This document shows positions 9,538 through 18,482 of a stretch of DNA of 50,873 nucleotides, piece by piece (within the stretch, counting starts at the first letter, position 1; each line of letters begins with the position of its first letter). Under the pieces are notes generated by a model. That model was not told where the DNA came from. It worked only from the letters and a program-made list of their open reading frames with translations, and did not search any database. Location of the stretch: the NCBI GenBank assembly GCA_902790175.1, contig CADAQZ010000006.1, positions 1 through 50,873 of the forward strand, given 5' to 3'. The translations under genes and the position numbers were made by a program. Source of the DNA: an uncultured Eubacteriales bacterium (GTDB lineage Bacteria > Bacillota > Clostridia > Christensenellales > Aristaeellaceae).

Positions 9538-10923
9538 ATGACTTTCGGAAAACTGTCCGACTGCGTCGCCCGGTTCACGGAGCGGCTTGAGAGGGAAGGC
9601 GTGAACATGCACGGCTTCCTGCTTTCCGCGTCCGGCAAACTGATCGCCAAGGGCTACTACGCGCCCTTTCGCGAGGGGCAGCCGCACCGCCTCTACTCCG
9701 TCAGCAAGACCCTCACGGGGATCGCCGTCGGCATGCTGATAGACGACGGGCTCCTGTCGCTGGACGACCGGATCGCCGACCACTTTCGGGACTGGCTTCC
9801 CGCGGACCCGCATGAGTTCCTCACGCGCCTGACCCTCCGGGACATGCTGCGCATGGCCACCTGCTACAGCCGCACCGCCTATCGCGAGGGCATCGACGAG
9901 AACTGGGCCCGGTGCTTCTTCACCGGCGCGCCGGACCACGCGCCCGGCATGGCGTTTGCCTACGACACGGGCTGCTCCCAGGCGCTGGCCGCGCTGGTGC
10001 GGCGCGTCAGCGGCCTGGAGGCGATCGACTTCCTGGAGGAGCGCCTGTTTCACCCGCTGGGCTGCCAGGACTCCAGATACTGGCTCCGGGACCCCTCCGG
10101 CTGCTGCCAGGGCGGCACCGGCCTGTGCATGAGCCTGAGGGACGTGCACCGGGTGGCGGAGTGCCTGCTGCGGGGCGGAGACGGGCTCGTCCCCGGCTGG
10201 TACGCGCGGGAGATGGGCAAGAAGCAGATCGACACCTCCATGCGGGAAGGCGCGGAGGAGCGCTGGGGCTACGGCTGGCAGTGCTGGCGCACGCGGGCGG
10301 GCTGGGCGCTCTACGGCATGGGCGGGCAGCTGTGCGTGGTCTGTCCCGATCGGCGGGCGGTGCTCTCCACCATCGCCGACACGCGCCTGGACCCGTTCGG
10401 CGTGCAGCGCATCTACGACGCCTTCTTCGAGGAGATCTGGCCGTATTTGCCAGTGGGCGGCCCGCTGCCGGAAGATGAGAGCAACCTGCCCGTCGTCCCC
10501 GAGCTGCGCTGTATCGGGCTGCGGGACGACGCCTCGATCGCGGCGTCCGGAAGCGGCTGTTACGTCTTCGGCGACAACCCGCTGGGCCTGAGGGCGCTCC
10601 AACTGACCGATACGGAGGTCCGCTTCCTCCGCGACGGCGGCGAAGCGGCGCTGCCGTTCGTCAGGGGGCGGCTGGTCGAGACCGCCTGGCCCGGCCATCC
10701 GCAGACGCCCGCGCTGGCGTCCGCCGCGTGGGTCGGCGCGGGCCAGCTACGGCTGCGCTGCCACGCCGTCGGGGACGCGCCCTGCGGCTTCGACATGCTC
10801 ATCAGCACGGGCGGCGGCCGCGTCGTCGTGCAGAGCCGGCGCTCGTCCGATCCCCTGACCGACGGATACGCCGGCATCGCGTCCGGCGTGCTGCGAAGAG
10901 AAGAAAGCTCCAGCGAGGTATAG
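9538..10923 (+). CDS. Serine hydrolase of the beta-lactamase/esterase (class C-like) family
   Basis: A 461-residue protein with a class C beta-lactamase-type fold. It has the nucleophile motif S54-V-S-K57, the tyrosine motif Y142-D-T, and GMGGQ in the place of the usual KTG/HxG strand. There is no signal peptide, so it is probably a cytoplasmic esterase or amidase rather than a resistance enzyme. About 130 C-terminal residues after the catalytic domain form an extra beta-rich module. The start has AAAGGAG about 10 nt upstream. It sits between the AraC gene and GH43, 3 nt before the latter, which suggests removal of an acyl or ester decoration from plant oligosaccharides. The substrate is inference only. 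Confidence 0.82.
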   Translation: MTFGKLSDCVARFTERLEREGVNMHGFLLSASGKLIAKGYYAPFREGQPHRLYSVSKTLTGIAVGMLIDDGLLSLDDRIADHFRDWLPADPHEFLTRLTLRDMLRMATCYSRTAYREGIDENWARCFFTGAPDHAPGMAFAYDTGCSQALAALVRRVSGLEAIDFLEERLFHPLGCQDSRYWLRDPSGCCQGGTGLCMSLRDVHRVAECLLRGGDGLVPGWYAREMGKKQIDTSMREGAEERWGYGWQCWRTRAGWALYGMGGQLCVVCPDRRAVLSTIADTRLDPFGVQRIYDAFFEEIWPYLPVGGPLPEDESNLPVVPELRCIGLRDDASIAASGSGCYVFGDNPLGLRALQLTDTEVRFLRDGGEAALPFVRGRLVETAWPGHPQTPALASAAWVGAGQLRLRCHAVGDAPCGFDMLISTGGGRVVVQSRRSSDPLTDGYAGIASGVLRREESSSEV

Positions 10924-10926
10924 CGC

Positions 10927-12348
10927 ATGCGATATCAAAATCCCATACTGTACATGGACCTCTCCGACCCCGATGTGATCCGCGTCGGGGAGGATTTCTA
11001 CCTGACCGCGTCCTCCTTCACCTACGTGCCCGGCCTGCCGGTGCTGCACTCGCGGGACCTGGTGCACTGGGAGATCGTCGGCTGCGCCGCGGACCGGCTT
11101 CCCGCGCAGAGATACGACAGGCCCGCCCACGGCTGCGGCATCTGGGCGCCCAGCATCCGCTATCATCGGGGCACGTTCTACATCTACGCCTGCATGCCGG
11201 ACGAGGGCCTGTACGCATGGACCGCCGAGGACCCCGCCGGGCCCTGGACGTGTCACCTGGTCAAGGCGGTCACCGGGTGGATCGATCCCTGCCCGCTGTT
11301 CGACGAGGGCGGCACGTGGCTGATCCACGGCTTTGCCGCCAGCCGGGTCGGGATCAACAACGTGCTGTACATCCACCGCCTGTCGGACGACGGCCTGTCC
11401 GTGCTGGACAAGGGCCGCCGGGTGTACGACGGCGCGGAGCACGGGGACGTCACCGTGGAGGGCCCCAAGCTCTACCGCCGCGACGGGACCTACTGGATAC
11501 TCTGCCCCGCCGGAGGCGTCCGCAGCGGATACCAGCTCGCGCTGCGCTCTAAAGACCTCTTTGGGCCCTACGAGCGCCGCGTCGTGCTGGAGCAGGGTGC
11601 TTCCCCCGTCAACGGACCGCACCAGGGCGGCTGGATCGACGACGGGCGCGGCGGGGACTGGTTCATCCACTTCCAGGACGTCGGCCCCTACGGGCGCGTT
11701 ACGCACCTGCAGCCCGTAGACTGGTCCGACAGCTGGCCCGTCATGGGCGATCGGGGAACGCCCGTCCCCGGGGGCGACACGGGGCTCGAGCCCTTCCCGG
11801 TCGGCATCCCCCTGTCCGATGACTTTGAGGCGGAACTCGGCCCCGTCTGGCAGTGGCAGGCCAATCCCGACCCCGCCCGGTTCGCGCTGCTGAAGCCGGG
11901 CCTGCGGCTGTACGCCGAGCCGGTCGCGCGCCTGTACGACGCCGGTTCCTTCCTCTCCCGGCTCATGCCTTGCCGGGATTTTGACATGGACGTGCGCCTG
12001 ACCGTCTCGGCGGGCGAATCGACGCGCGCAGGGATCGGAATGATGGGAGAGCGCTACGCCTATACCGCGCTGTGCGGCGACGCCGTCCGGCTCTTCCACG
12101 GCGCCAAAGACGGCGCGGAGCGCGAGATCCTGTCGCGCCCATGCGAAACGGCGAAGCTTCTGCTTCGCCTTCGCGTCCGAAACGGACTGGCCGCGTTCTT
12201 CTATGGAACGGAAGGGCGCGAGCCGGTCGCCCTCGGCGAGCCCTTCCCCATGGCCCCCGGAGGATGGACCGGCGCGCGCCCGGGCATCTTCTGCATCGGT
12301 TCCGGCGGGCATGCGGACATCCGCTCCGTCCGGATCACGAAATACTGA
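10927..12348 (+). CDS. Glycoside hydrolase family 43 (arabinofuranosidase/xylosidase type)
   Basis: A 473-residue enzyme with an N-terminal five-bladed beta-propeller (about 1-300) and a C-terminal concanavalin-like domain (about 300-473), the layout of GH43 exo-enzymes. The catalytic triad is visible: general base Asp14 in LSDPDVI, pKa modulator Asp120 in WIDPCP and general acid Glu178 in VEGPKL. No signal peptide, so it would act on imported side-chain arabino- or xylo-oligosaccharides of pectin. It starts 3 nt after the serine hydrolase stop and is the last gene of the AraC operon; the facing GH105 gene ends 10 nt beyond. Exact specificity cannot be read from sequence. Confidence 0.88.
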   Translation: MRYQNPILYMDLSDPDVIRVGEDFYLTASSFTYVPGLPVLHSRDLVHWEIVGCAADRLPAQRYDRPAHGCGIWAPSIRYHRGTFYIYACMPDEGLYAWTAEDPAGPWTCHLVKAVTGWIDPCPLFDEGGTWLIHGFAASRVGINNVLYIHRLSDDGLSVLDKGRRVYDGAEHGDVTVEGPKLYRRDGTYWILCPAGGVRSGYQLALRSKDLFGPYERRVVLEQGASPVNGPHQGGWIDDGRGGDWFIHFQDVGPYGRVTHLQPVDWSDSWPVMGDRGTPVPGGDTGLEPFPVGIPLSDDFEAELGPVWQWQANPDPARFALLKPGLRLYAEPVARLYDAGSFLSRLMPCRDFDMDVRLTVSAGESTRAGIGMMGERYAYTALCGDAVRLFHGAKDGAEREILSRPCETAKLLLRLRVRNGLAAFFYGTEGREPVALGEPFPMAPGGWTGARPGIFCIGSGGHADIRSVRITKY

Positions 12349-12357
12349 TAGCTCCGG

Positions 12358-13479
12358 TCACTTCCCCGCCCGGAGCATTTCCGTATAGCACATCACAAAC
12401 GGCGCGACGCCCTTGGCGTCGTTGGCCACGACCGGCTCGGAGATGTAGTACTCAAAGCTGCCGTCCCGCCGCCGGTTGTCCTCCGGCCCCAGGCCCGCGA
12501 CCAGGCAGATGCCGCCCAGCTCCGGCTCCCCGTCCCGCCAGACGAGACGGTCCTTCAGCGTGCCGAACGCCTTGCGGCCCAGCGCCGCCATGCCCTCGTC
12601 CAGAAGGCTCAGCCGCGCGCCCTTCAGCATGCCGCAGGCGATCATCGAGCTGCCGCTGGACTCCAGGTAGTTGCCTTCCCGGCCGCCCTGGTCCACCACC
12701 TGCCAGTAGAGGCCGGTGTCCGGGTCCGCGTAGCGGGCGACGCTGGCGGCAAGGTCCCGGAAGGTATCGGCGATCCCGTCCCTCTCCGGTCCCTCCGGCA
12801 GTATCTCGCACAGGTCCGAGAGCGCCATGAAGTACCAGCCCAGCGCCCGCAGCCAGACGCAGCGGCTCAGCCCGGTCTCCGGGTCCGCCCAGAAGACCTT
12901 GCGGCTCGCATCGTAGCCGTGGCGGTACAGCCCGGTCGCCTCGTCGCGCATCCGCGCCCGGACGATCCCGACCTGCGCGGCGATGTCGCGCACGTCCCCG
13001 TCCCCGAACGTCAGCCGGTACAGCGCCTCAAACGGCTGCGCCATGTAAAGGCCGTCCAGCCAGACCTGGTTCGGGTAGATCTTCTTGTGCCAGAAAGAGC
13101 CCTCGTCGGTGCGCGGCTGACGCATCAGCGTCTCGTGCAGCATGTCCGCGGCCCGGCGGTACTTCTCCTTGCCCGTCATGCGGTACGCGGGGAACAGCAC
13201 CCGGCCCTCGTTGAAGTCGTCCAACTGGCGCTTCTCGGGGTCGAACGTCAGGATGCTTCCGTCCTCGCGCACGAAGTGGTCCGCCACGCGCTCGGCGAAG
13301 TCGGCATAGCGATGGTCCCCCGTGATCTCCGTCAGGGACAGCAGCGCCGTGAGCATGCAGCCGTCGATGTAGTTCCACGTCGCCTGCCTGCCCTCGCGGA
13401 GCTTTTCCATGTTCCACGCCGTCCGCTCCGGCGTGCTCTTTTCCATCAGCCGGAGGATATACGCCTCAACGCGCTTCAT
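12358..13479 (-). CDS. GH105 unsaturated rhamnogalacturonyl/glucuronyl hydrolase (YteR/YesR type)
   Basis: About 373 residues with the (alpha/alpha)6-barrel pattern of family GH105: YIDGCMLTALL, PNQVWLDGLYMAQPF with the catalytic Asp in WLDG, CVWLRALGWYFMAL, and NYLESSGSSMIACGML. The enzyme removes unsaturated galacturonic acid from the non-reducing end of oligosaccharides made by pectate or rhamnogalacturonan lyases. Cytoplasmic. The start at 13479 follows AGGGGAGC; an in-frame ATG at 13506 lies inside the MATE gene. It overlaps the end of the MATE gene by 14 nt, so translation is probably coupled. It is the last gene of the long minus-strand transporter operon. Confidence 0.9.
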   Translation of the reverse strand: MKRVEAYILRLMEKSTPERTAWNMEKLREGRQATWNYIDGCMLTALLSLTEITGDHRYADFAERVADHFVREDGSILTFDPEKRQLDDFNEGRVLFPAYRMTGKEKYRRAADMLHETLMRQPRTDEGSFWHKKIYPNQVWLDGLYMAQPFEALYRLTFGDGDVRDIAAQVGIVRARMRDEATGLYRHGYDASRKVFWADPETGLSRCVWLRALGWYFMALSDLCEILPEGPERDGIADTFRDLAASVARYADPDTGLYWQVVDQGGREGNYLESSGSSMIACGMLKGARLSLLDEGMAALGRKAFGTLKDRLVWRDGEPELGGICLVAGLGPEDNRRRDGSFEYYISEPVVANDAKGVAPFVMCYTEMLRAGK

Positions 13480-14869
13480 CTCGTTTGCTCCCCTGTCTTT
13501 TTTCATTGTGCCTGACGCGGTTCTTCCGCCAGATCCCCCTGCGGTACAGTATATACAGCACCAGCGCGGCGATGCCGTTGCTGACCACCACGCTGAGCCA
13601 CACGCTCCTCACGCCCAGGTGCAATACGTTCCGGCAGAACCAGAGCGTGGCGAAGCGATAGACCCACAGCCGGGAGGCGTCGCTGATCATCGTGATCTCG
13701 GTGTGCCCGGTTCCCTGGAACAGGCCGGTCAGGCTGTTGTAAAAGCCGTTGCACCACGCCCAAAACGCCATCAACGCCAGAAAATCCGCCGCCATGGCGA
13801 TCACCTGCGCGTCGGAGGAAAAGATGCTCACCAGCCCGCGCGACACCGCCGGGCGGCTGATGACCAGGCCCCCGGCGAACAGGAAGCACACGCTGCACAG
13901 TATGGAGAGGCGGCAGCCCCTCTGCGCGCGCTCCGGCTTGCCCGCGCCTATGTTCAGCGCCGTCATCGTCGCCGTGGCGGAGCCCATCGCATTGGAAGGC
14001 ATGGAGATCAGCCCGTTGATCTTGTTGCCGATGCCGTAGGCCGCCATGGCCTGGCTGCCGTAGGTCAACACAGTCCGGCTCATCAGCAGAAAGCCGAGCT
14101 GCATCGTGCTGGAGCCCAGCGCCGTCGGAAGCCCGATGCGCGCGATCTGCCGAAGCTGCGCCTTGCGCGGGCGCAATTCCCCGCGCGCCAGGTGCAGCGC
14201 GCCCTTCGGGTTCACCAGCGACGCCAGCGCCACGGAGGCCGCGGCCGCCTTCGCGCCGACGGTGGCCAGCGCCGCGCCCGTCGCGCCCAGGTCCAGGACG
14301 ACCATCAGCAGCGGGTCCAGCGCCATGTTGATCAGCACGCCGAGCAGGTTGACGAGCATGGGCTTCACCGTGTTGCCCTGGCTCTGGCTGACGGCCTGGA
14401 ACACGCTGACCGTAAACAGGAGGGGCATGTCCAGGATCACGAGCCGCAGATAGTCGATCCCGGCGTCCAGCACGCCGCCCGTCGCGCCGAGCCAGCGCAC
14501 CAGAGCCGGCGTCAAAAGGCAGATCAGTCCCGCGCAGAGGGAGGCGAACAGCACCGCGCAGGAAAACACCTGGTTCGCCATGCGGTTTGCCTCCGCCCGC
14601 CTGCCGGCCCCCAGGTGCTGGCCGATCAGCACGGACCCGGCCACGCTGATGCCGCCGCCGAAGCTGATCGCGATGTTCTGCACCGGCGTGACCAGGTTGA
14701 TGGCCGCCAGCGCGTCGGTCCCGACCCGGCCGAGCCAATAGGTGTCCGTCAGGTTGTAGCAGGTCTGGATCACGCTGTTGGCGACCACCGGCACGGCGAT
14801 CGCCAGCATCGCCCGGATCAGGCTTCCCTCCAGGACCTGCCTGAGGACGTCCTCGCCAATCCGTTTCAA
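13466..14869 (-). CDS. MATE family efflux transporter
   Basis: About 467 residues with twelve predicted membrane helices and the two-fold MATE layout (MATSVIQTCY-like first repeat NSVIQTCYNLTDTYWLG, second repeat STMQLGFLLMSR). It would export a cationic or aromatic compound in exchange for Na+ or H+. I chose the TTG at 14869 because GGGGAGGG stands 5 nt before it; an upstream TTG at 14884 is the alternative. It lies between the sugar permease gene and GH105 in what looks like one operon, an unusual place for a MATE protein. The start codon and role in the pectin locus are uncertain. Confidence 0.85.
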   Translation of the reverse strand: MKRIGEDVLRQVLEGSLIRAMLAIAVPVVANSVIQTCYNLTDTYWLGRVGTDALAAINLVTPVQNIAISFGGGISVAGSVLIGQHLGAGRRAEANRMANQVFSCAVLFASLCAGLICLLTPALVRWLGATGGVLDAGIDYLRLVILDMPLLFTVSVFQAVSQSQGNTVKPMLVNLLGVLINMALDPLLMVVLDLGATGAALATVGAKAAAASVALASLVNPKGALHLARGELRPRKAQLRQIARIGLPTALGSSTMQLGFLLMSRTVLTYGSQAMAAYGIGNKINGLISMPSNAMGSATATMTALNIGAGKPERAQRGCRLSILCSVCFLFAGGLVISRPAVSRGLVSIFSSDAQVIAMAADFLALMAFWAWCNGFYNSLTGLFQGTGHTEITMISDASRLWVYRFATLWFCRNVLHLGVRSVWLSVVVSNGIAALVLYILYRRGIWRKNRVRHNEKRQGSKRDEAR

Positions 14870-14906
14870 GTGATCCCTCCCCAAACGAGACCTCCGGTCG
14901 CCCGGG

Positions 14907-15815
14907 TCACTCCTTCACCGCGCCGATGTTGATGCCCTTGACAAAGTACTTTTGCAGGAACGGATACAGCAGCATGAACGGCAGGATGGCGACGATGATG
15001 CAGGCGTTTCGGATCGTGTTCTCCGTGGCGCCGCCCGCCACCTCCGGCAGGTCGGAGGACTGGATCATGTCGCGCAGCTTCATCTGGAAGTTGTACAGGT
15101 TCCGGTCGGTGATGTACAGCTTGAAGTTCGTGTAGTCGTTCCAGTAGGCCACGGCGAACATCAGGCCGATGGAGGCCAGCGCCGCCTTCGACAGCGGCAG
15201 CGCGATGCGGAAGAACGCGCCCATCGGCGTGCAGCCGTCCAGGTCCGCGCTCTCGAACAGCGACTTCGGGATGCTCTCGAAGAAGTTGCGCATCAGCACG
15301 AGGTTGTACACGTTGATGGCCGGCAGCAGGATCGGCCCCAGCGGGTTGTCCGTCAGGCCGATGCGGCGCATGACCAGGTAGCTGGGGATCATGCCGCCGG
15401 AGAAGATCATCGTGAACAGCAGGATGTTGGCAAACAGCGTTCTGAACGGCATGTCCCACTGGATGAGCACGTACGCGCCCATCGTGGAAAGCGCCAGGCC
15501 CAGGAACGTGCCCGCCACAGTGGTGTAGACGCTGACCCACAGCGGACGCAGCAGGCTTGGGTTGCTGAATATCGTGGCGTATCCGGCCAGGCCGAACTTC
15601 GTCGGCACCAGCTTCACGCCGTAGCCCGTCGTCAAATCCAGCGAGTCGATCAGCACCTTCCAGATCGGAACGAGTATGACCAGGCAGACCACGACGAACA
15701 CCAGCCCGTTCACGAAGTTGAACGGCGTGTACTGGGAACGGGGCTTGTTCAGGCCGGTCGGGCCCTCCACCTTCAGCCCGGAGGGCGTCACGTATTGAAC
15801 GTTCTTGTTCTTCAT
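14907..15815 (-). CDS. Sugar ABC transporter permease (LplC/YtcP type)
   Basis: A permease of about 302 residues, carbohydrate uptake family CUT1. Six membrane helices, with the EAA cytoplasmic loop seen as ESADLDGCTPMGAFFRIALP, where it contacts the ATPase. The usual C-terminal ending of the YtcP group is present (KYFVKGINIGAVKE). The start at 15815 follows GGGGAGG by about 8 nt. It is 16 nt downstream of the partner permease. No ATPase gene is in the locus, so a shared MsmX-like ATPase elsewhere probably energises it, as is known for this family. Confidence 0.92.
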   Translation of the reverse strand: MKNKNVQYVTPSGLKVEGPTGLNKPRSQYTPFNFVNGLVFVVVCLVILVPIWKVLIDSLDLTTGYGVKLVPTKFGLAGYATIFSNPSLLRPLWVSVYTTVAGTFLGLALSTMGAYVLIQWDMPFRTLFANILLFTMIFSGGMIPSYLVMRRIGLTDNPLGPILLPAINVYNLVLMRNFFESIPKSLFESADLDGCTPMGAFFRIALPLSKAALASIGLMFAVAYWNDYTNFKLYITDRNLYNFQMKLRDMIQSSDLPEVAGGATENTIRNACIIVAILPFMLLYPFLQKYFVKGINIGAVKE

Positions 15816-15831
15816 ATTGCGCGCCTCCCCT

Positions 15832-16782
15832 CTACACGATCCCGCGCCCGCGGACCTTCTTGGACGCATAGTTGCAGATCAGCATCAGCGCCAGGCCCAC
15901 CAGCGAGCGGAACAGGCCGATCGCCGTCGTGTAGCCGTAGTCGGCGGACGCGCCCGAGTTGAACGTCTGGTAGTACACGTAGGTCTGCAGCACGTTGGTC
16001 GCGCGCTTCACGCTGTCGTTCTGCAGCACGAACACGCTCTCAAACAGGTTCATGATCTTGGCCAGGTTCAATATCAGCACCGTGATGATCGTGTTCCCCA
16101 GCGCCGGGAACGTGACGTACCACATCTTCTTCCAGCGGCCCGCGCCGTCGATGGAGGCGGCCTCGTAGATGCCGGGGTCAATGCTGGTGAGCATGGCCAT
16201 GAATATGATCGTCTGCCAGCCGGTCTCGCGCCAGACGTTGATGATGTAGTACCAGACGCGCCACCAGCCCTTGTCGGCCAGGTAGTAGACCGGCTCGTCG
16301 ATCAGGCCCAGCTTGATCAGCGCCTGGTTGACCAGGCCGCTCTCCGAGGGCGAGAGGATGAGGCTGAACACAGAGGCCGTCACGACCCAGCTCATGAAGT
16401 GCGGCAGGTAAATGACCGTCTGGCTCACCTTCTTGAACTTCAGGCTGATCATCTCGTTCAGAAGCAGCGAGATGACCACCGCCAGGCCCGTGTTCAGCAG
16501 CAGCTTCACCACGGAGAACACGATCGTGTTGGCGAAGGCGACGGAGAACTGGCTCTGCTTGAACAACTTTTCAAAGTTCGCCAGGCCCACCCACTTGGGA
16601 TCGCCGACGACCTTCCAGGAATAGAACGCATAGCGGATGCCGAACATCGGCGCATAGTGGAACACCGCCACGAACGCCAGCACGGGGATGAACATCAGGT
16701 AGAAGCCCCAGTACTTGCGCATGCGCATTCCCAGCGGCTTCTTCTCGTGCCGCAGCGCGCCGTTGGAGACGACAGATGCCAT
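15832..16782 (-). CDS. Sugar ABC transporter permease (LplB/YteP type)
   Basis: A permease of about 316 residues in the LplB/YteP group, known for uptake of complex oligosaccharides such as unsaturated rhamnogalacturonan pieces. Six membrane helices; the EAA loop reads YEAASIDGAGRWKKMWYVTFP and the C-terminus NYASKKVRGRGIV. The start at 16782 has AAAGGTG about 8 nt upstream; an ATG three codons earlier is less well placed. It pairs with the downstream permease and with the binding protein gene upstream. Confidence 0.92.
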   Translation of the reverse strand: MASVVSNGALRHEKKPLGMRMRKYWGFYLMFIPVLAFVAVFHYAPMFGIRYAFYSWKVVGDPKWVGLANFEKLFKQSQFSVAFANTIVFSVVKLLLNTGLAVVISLLLNEMISLKFKKVSQTVIYLPHFMSWVVTASVFSLILSPSESGLVNQALIKLGLIDEPVYYLADKGWWRVWYYIINVWRETGWQTIIFMAMLTSIDPGIYEAASIDGAGRWKKMWYVTFPALGNTIITVLILNLAKIMNLFESVFVLQNDSVKRATNVLQTYVYYQTFNSGASADYGYTTAIGLFRSLVGLALMLICNYASKKVRGRGIV

Positions 16783-16815
16783 AGGGAGCACACCTTTCTC
16801 TTGGAGTAGACAACA

Positions 16816-16842
16816 GGGGGCGGCGGATTCTCCGCCGCTCCC
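16816..16842 (-). other. Intercistronic hairpin between binding-protein and permease genes
   Basis: A stem of about 12 pairs with one mismatch (GGGAGCGGCGGA / TCCGCCGCCCCC) and a 3-nt loop lies 23 nt after the binding-protein stop codon. No U-tract follows. Such hairpins often stabilise the 3' end of the highly expressed binding-protein mRNA and lower expression of the permeases. Confidence 0.6.
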
Positions 16843-16864
16843 TGGGTTGGACCCTGAAAACGGA

Positions 16865-18337
16865 TTACAGGGCGTTCAGGCTCTCGACGATCGCCTCGGA
16901 GCTCTCCAGGCCGCCCTCGTCCTCGAAGCGGGCGTAACCCTCCTCCACGGAGATGTTGCCCAGGGCGATGTCGGCGATGATCTCGCTCTTGAGGATGGTC
17001 AGATCGCCGTTCAGCTCGCTCAGCTCGTCGGTGCCGGGCACCAGGCCGGCCATGCGGCTGTTCTCGTTGAACAGCGCGGAAGCGGCCTTGGCTTCGGGGC
17101 GCACGCTCTCCTCCTTGGGGTCGTAGTAGCCGTCCGCGAAGGAAGCCAGGGAGAGCATCGGGTCGATGTGGTACTTGGTGTACAGGGCGCCGGGCTTCTC
17201 CAGGTTCTCCAGCATGTGGAACTGGCCTTCCTCATACTCCTCGTCCAGCACGGTGCCGGCCTTGGTGCTCCAATAGACCTCCTCGGGGCCGTAGGTGAAC
17301 AGCATCTGGGTGTCGCCGCCGTCCAGCATGTCGTCGATGAACGCGTCAAACACCTTCTCGGGCTCCTTGCAGGTGCTGGTGATGCACCAGACCGGGGGCA
17401 CGCGGTCGAAGTACAGCGGCAGACCCTCCAGGGGCTTCAGCACGACCAGCTCGCCGTCCTTGCCGTTGGCTTCCAGGTTGGTCTTCAGGTTGGTGGCCCA
17501 GGTGCCGGCCCAGTAGGTGAACACGCCGAAGGAATCGTCGTAGAACTTGTCGCGGCAGTCCTTGGTGCTGTAGGTCAGGGTCTCCTTGTCGATCAGGCCG
17601 TCCTTCACGGCGTCCTGGATGCGCTGCAGCGCCTCCTTCATGCTGTCCTGCGTGAAGCCGTCCACCCAGGTGCCGTCCTCCAGCTGTACAAAATAGGGGT
17701 AGGCGTCCTGGTAGAACTCGGGCAGGTAGTTGATGAAGGGCGCCTCGCCGCCGACGAAACCGGCCGCGGCGACGGGAGCGGTGTTGTACTGCTCCTTGAA
17801 GGCCTTGAGCATCTCGATGTAGGCGTCGTAGGTGGTAGGAGCCTCGGTGATGCCGCAGGCATCCATCCAGGCCTTCTTCACGTAGGTCACGCAGCCGTTG
17901 CCGCGGGTGGGGGCGAAGCCGTACAGACGGCCATCCAGCTTCAGGCCCTCAAAGACCTTGTCGCCGGTGAAGCGGCCGCTGTTCTTGGTCCGGCTGTTCT
18001 CCCAGGCGTCGGTCATGTCCCACAGGGCGCCGGCGGAGGCGTAGTCCACGTAGTAGGTGGAGGACAGGATCAGCACGTCCGGCCAATCGTCCTTGTTGGA
18101 CATGCGCTGCTGCATCACGTCGTAGTAGGAGCTGTGGTCGGGCTGGATGATCTCCAGGTCGAAGCCGGGATGGAGCTCCTCCCAGCGGGCTTCGAACTGA
18201 TCGCGTCCGTTGTTCTGGTCCGGGATCGTGCCGTCGACGAAGATGGTGATCTTGATGGGTTCTTCCGCAGAGGCGGAGATCGCGGCCATGCTCATGCACA
18301 GGACAAGAGCCAGCATCAGGGCAACCAGTTTCTTCAT
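16865..18337 (-). CDS. Extracellular sugar-binding protein of the YtcQ/LplA type
   Basis: About 490 residues, the solute-binding subunit for the two permeases downstream. The signal peptide (MKKLVALMLALVLCMSMAAI, then SASA) is followed by a mature start EEPIKITIFVDGT. Domain pattern fits the large family 1 binding proteins that capture oligosaccharides. The usual lipobox is missing: the only Cys is preceded by Leu-Val-Leu, so cleavage appears to be at ASA by signal peptidase I, and anchoring is unclear. The start at 18337 has AAAGGAG 11 nt upstream. First gene of the operon; promoter at 18407-18435. Confidence 0.9.
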   Translation of the reverse strand: MKKLVALMLALVLCMSMAAISASAEEPIKITIFVDGTIPDQNNGRDQFEARWEELHPGFDLEIIQPDHSSYYDVMQQRMSNKDDWPDVLILSSTYYVDYASAGALWDMTDAWENSRTKNSGRFTGDKVFEGLKLDGRLYGFAPTRGNGCVTYVKKAWMDACGITEAPTTYDAYIEMLKAFKEQYNTAPVAAAGFVGGEAPFINYLPEFYQDAYPYFVQLEDGTWVDGFTQDSMKEALQRIQDAVKDGLIDKETLTYSTKDCRDKFYDDSFGVFTYWAGTWATNLKTNLEANGKDGELVVLKPLEGLPLYFDRVPPVWCITSTCKEPEKVFDAFIDDMLDGGDTQMLFTYGPEEVYWSTKAGTVLDEEYEEGQFHMLENLEKPGALYTKYHIDPMLSLASFADGYYDPKEESVRPEAKAASALFNENSRMAGLVPGTDELSELNGDLTILKSEIIADIALGNISVEEGYARFEDEGGLESSEAIVESLNAL

Positions 18338-18377
18338 GGTCTTCTCTCTCCTTTTTGTCTTTTCTGTCCACACATAT

Positions 18378-18395
18378 TTGAACCTTCCGGTTCAA
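18378..18395. promoter_or_regulatory. Perfect palindrome in the 5' leader of the sugar-transport operon
   Basis: TTGAACCTTCCGGTTCAA is an 18-bp inverted repeat with 7-bp arms, 12 nt downstream of the -10 element of the binding-protein promoter. It could be a repressor operator or a small RNA hairpin. Confidence 0.55.
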
Positions 18396-18406
18396 TTGCT
18401 GTCTAT

Positions 18407-18435
18407 ATTATAAATGAAGCGCTCCGGCGAAGTAA
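18407..18435 (-). promoter_or_regulatory. Promoter of the sugar ABC transporter operon
   Basis: Minus strand: -10 TATAAT (18407-18412), 17-nt spacer, weak -35 TTACTT (18430-18435). The weak -35 fits a promoter that needs an activator such as an AraC protein. Confidence 0.55.
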
Positions 18436-18456
18436 ATATCTGAAATTGTTTTGTAT

Positions 18457-18471
18457 ATGGACAAAACGGAT
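18457..18471 (+). promoter_or_regulatory. 15-bp motif shared with the GH28 promoter region (copy 1)
   Basis: ATGGACAAAACGGAT, 21 bp upstream of the -35 of the transporter promoter. The same 15 bases occur in inverse orientation at 21853-21867, upstream of the GH28-kduI-kduD promoter. A common activator site is the simplest explanation. Confidence 0.45.
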
Positions 18472-18482
18472 GTGCCCGCCGG

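Noticed and set aside
18443-18466. TTTTGT/ACAAAA inverted repeat as a catabolite (cre) site
   Set aside because: It lacks the conserved TGNNANCGNTNNCA pattern of cre sites. Part of it overlaps the shared 15-bp motif, which is a better candidate for regulation.
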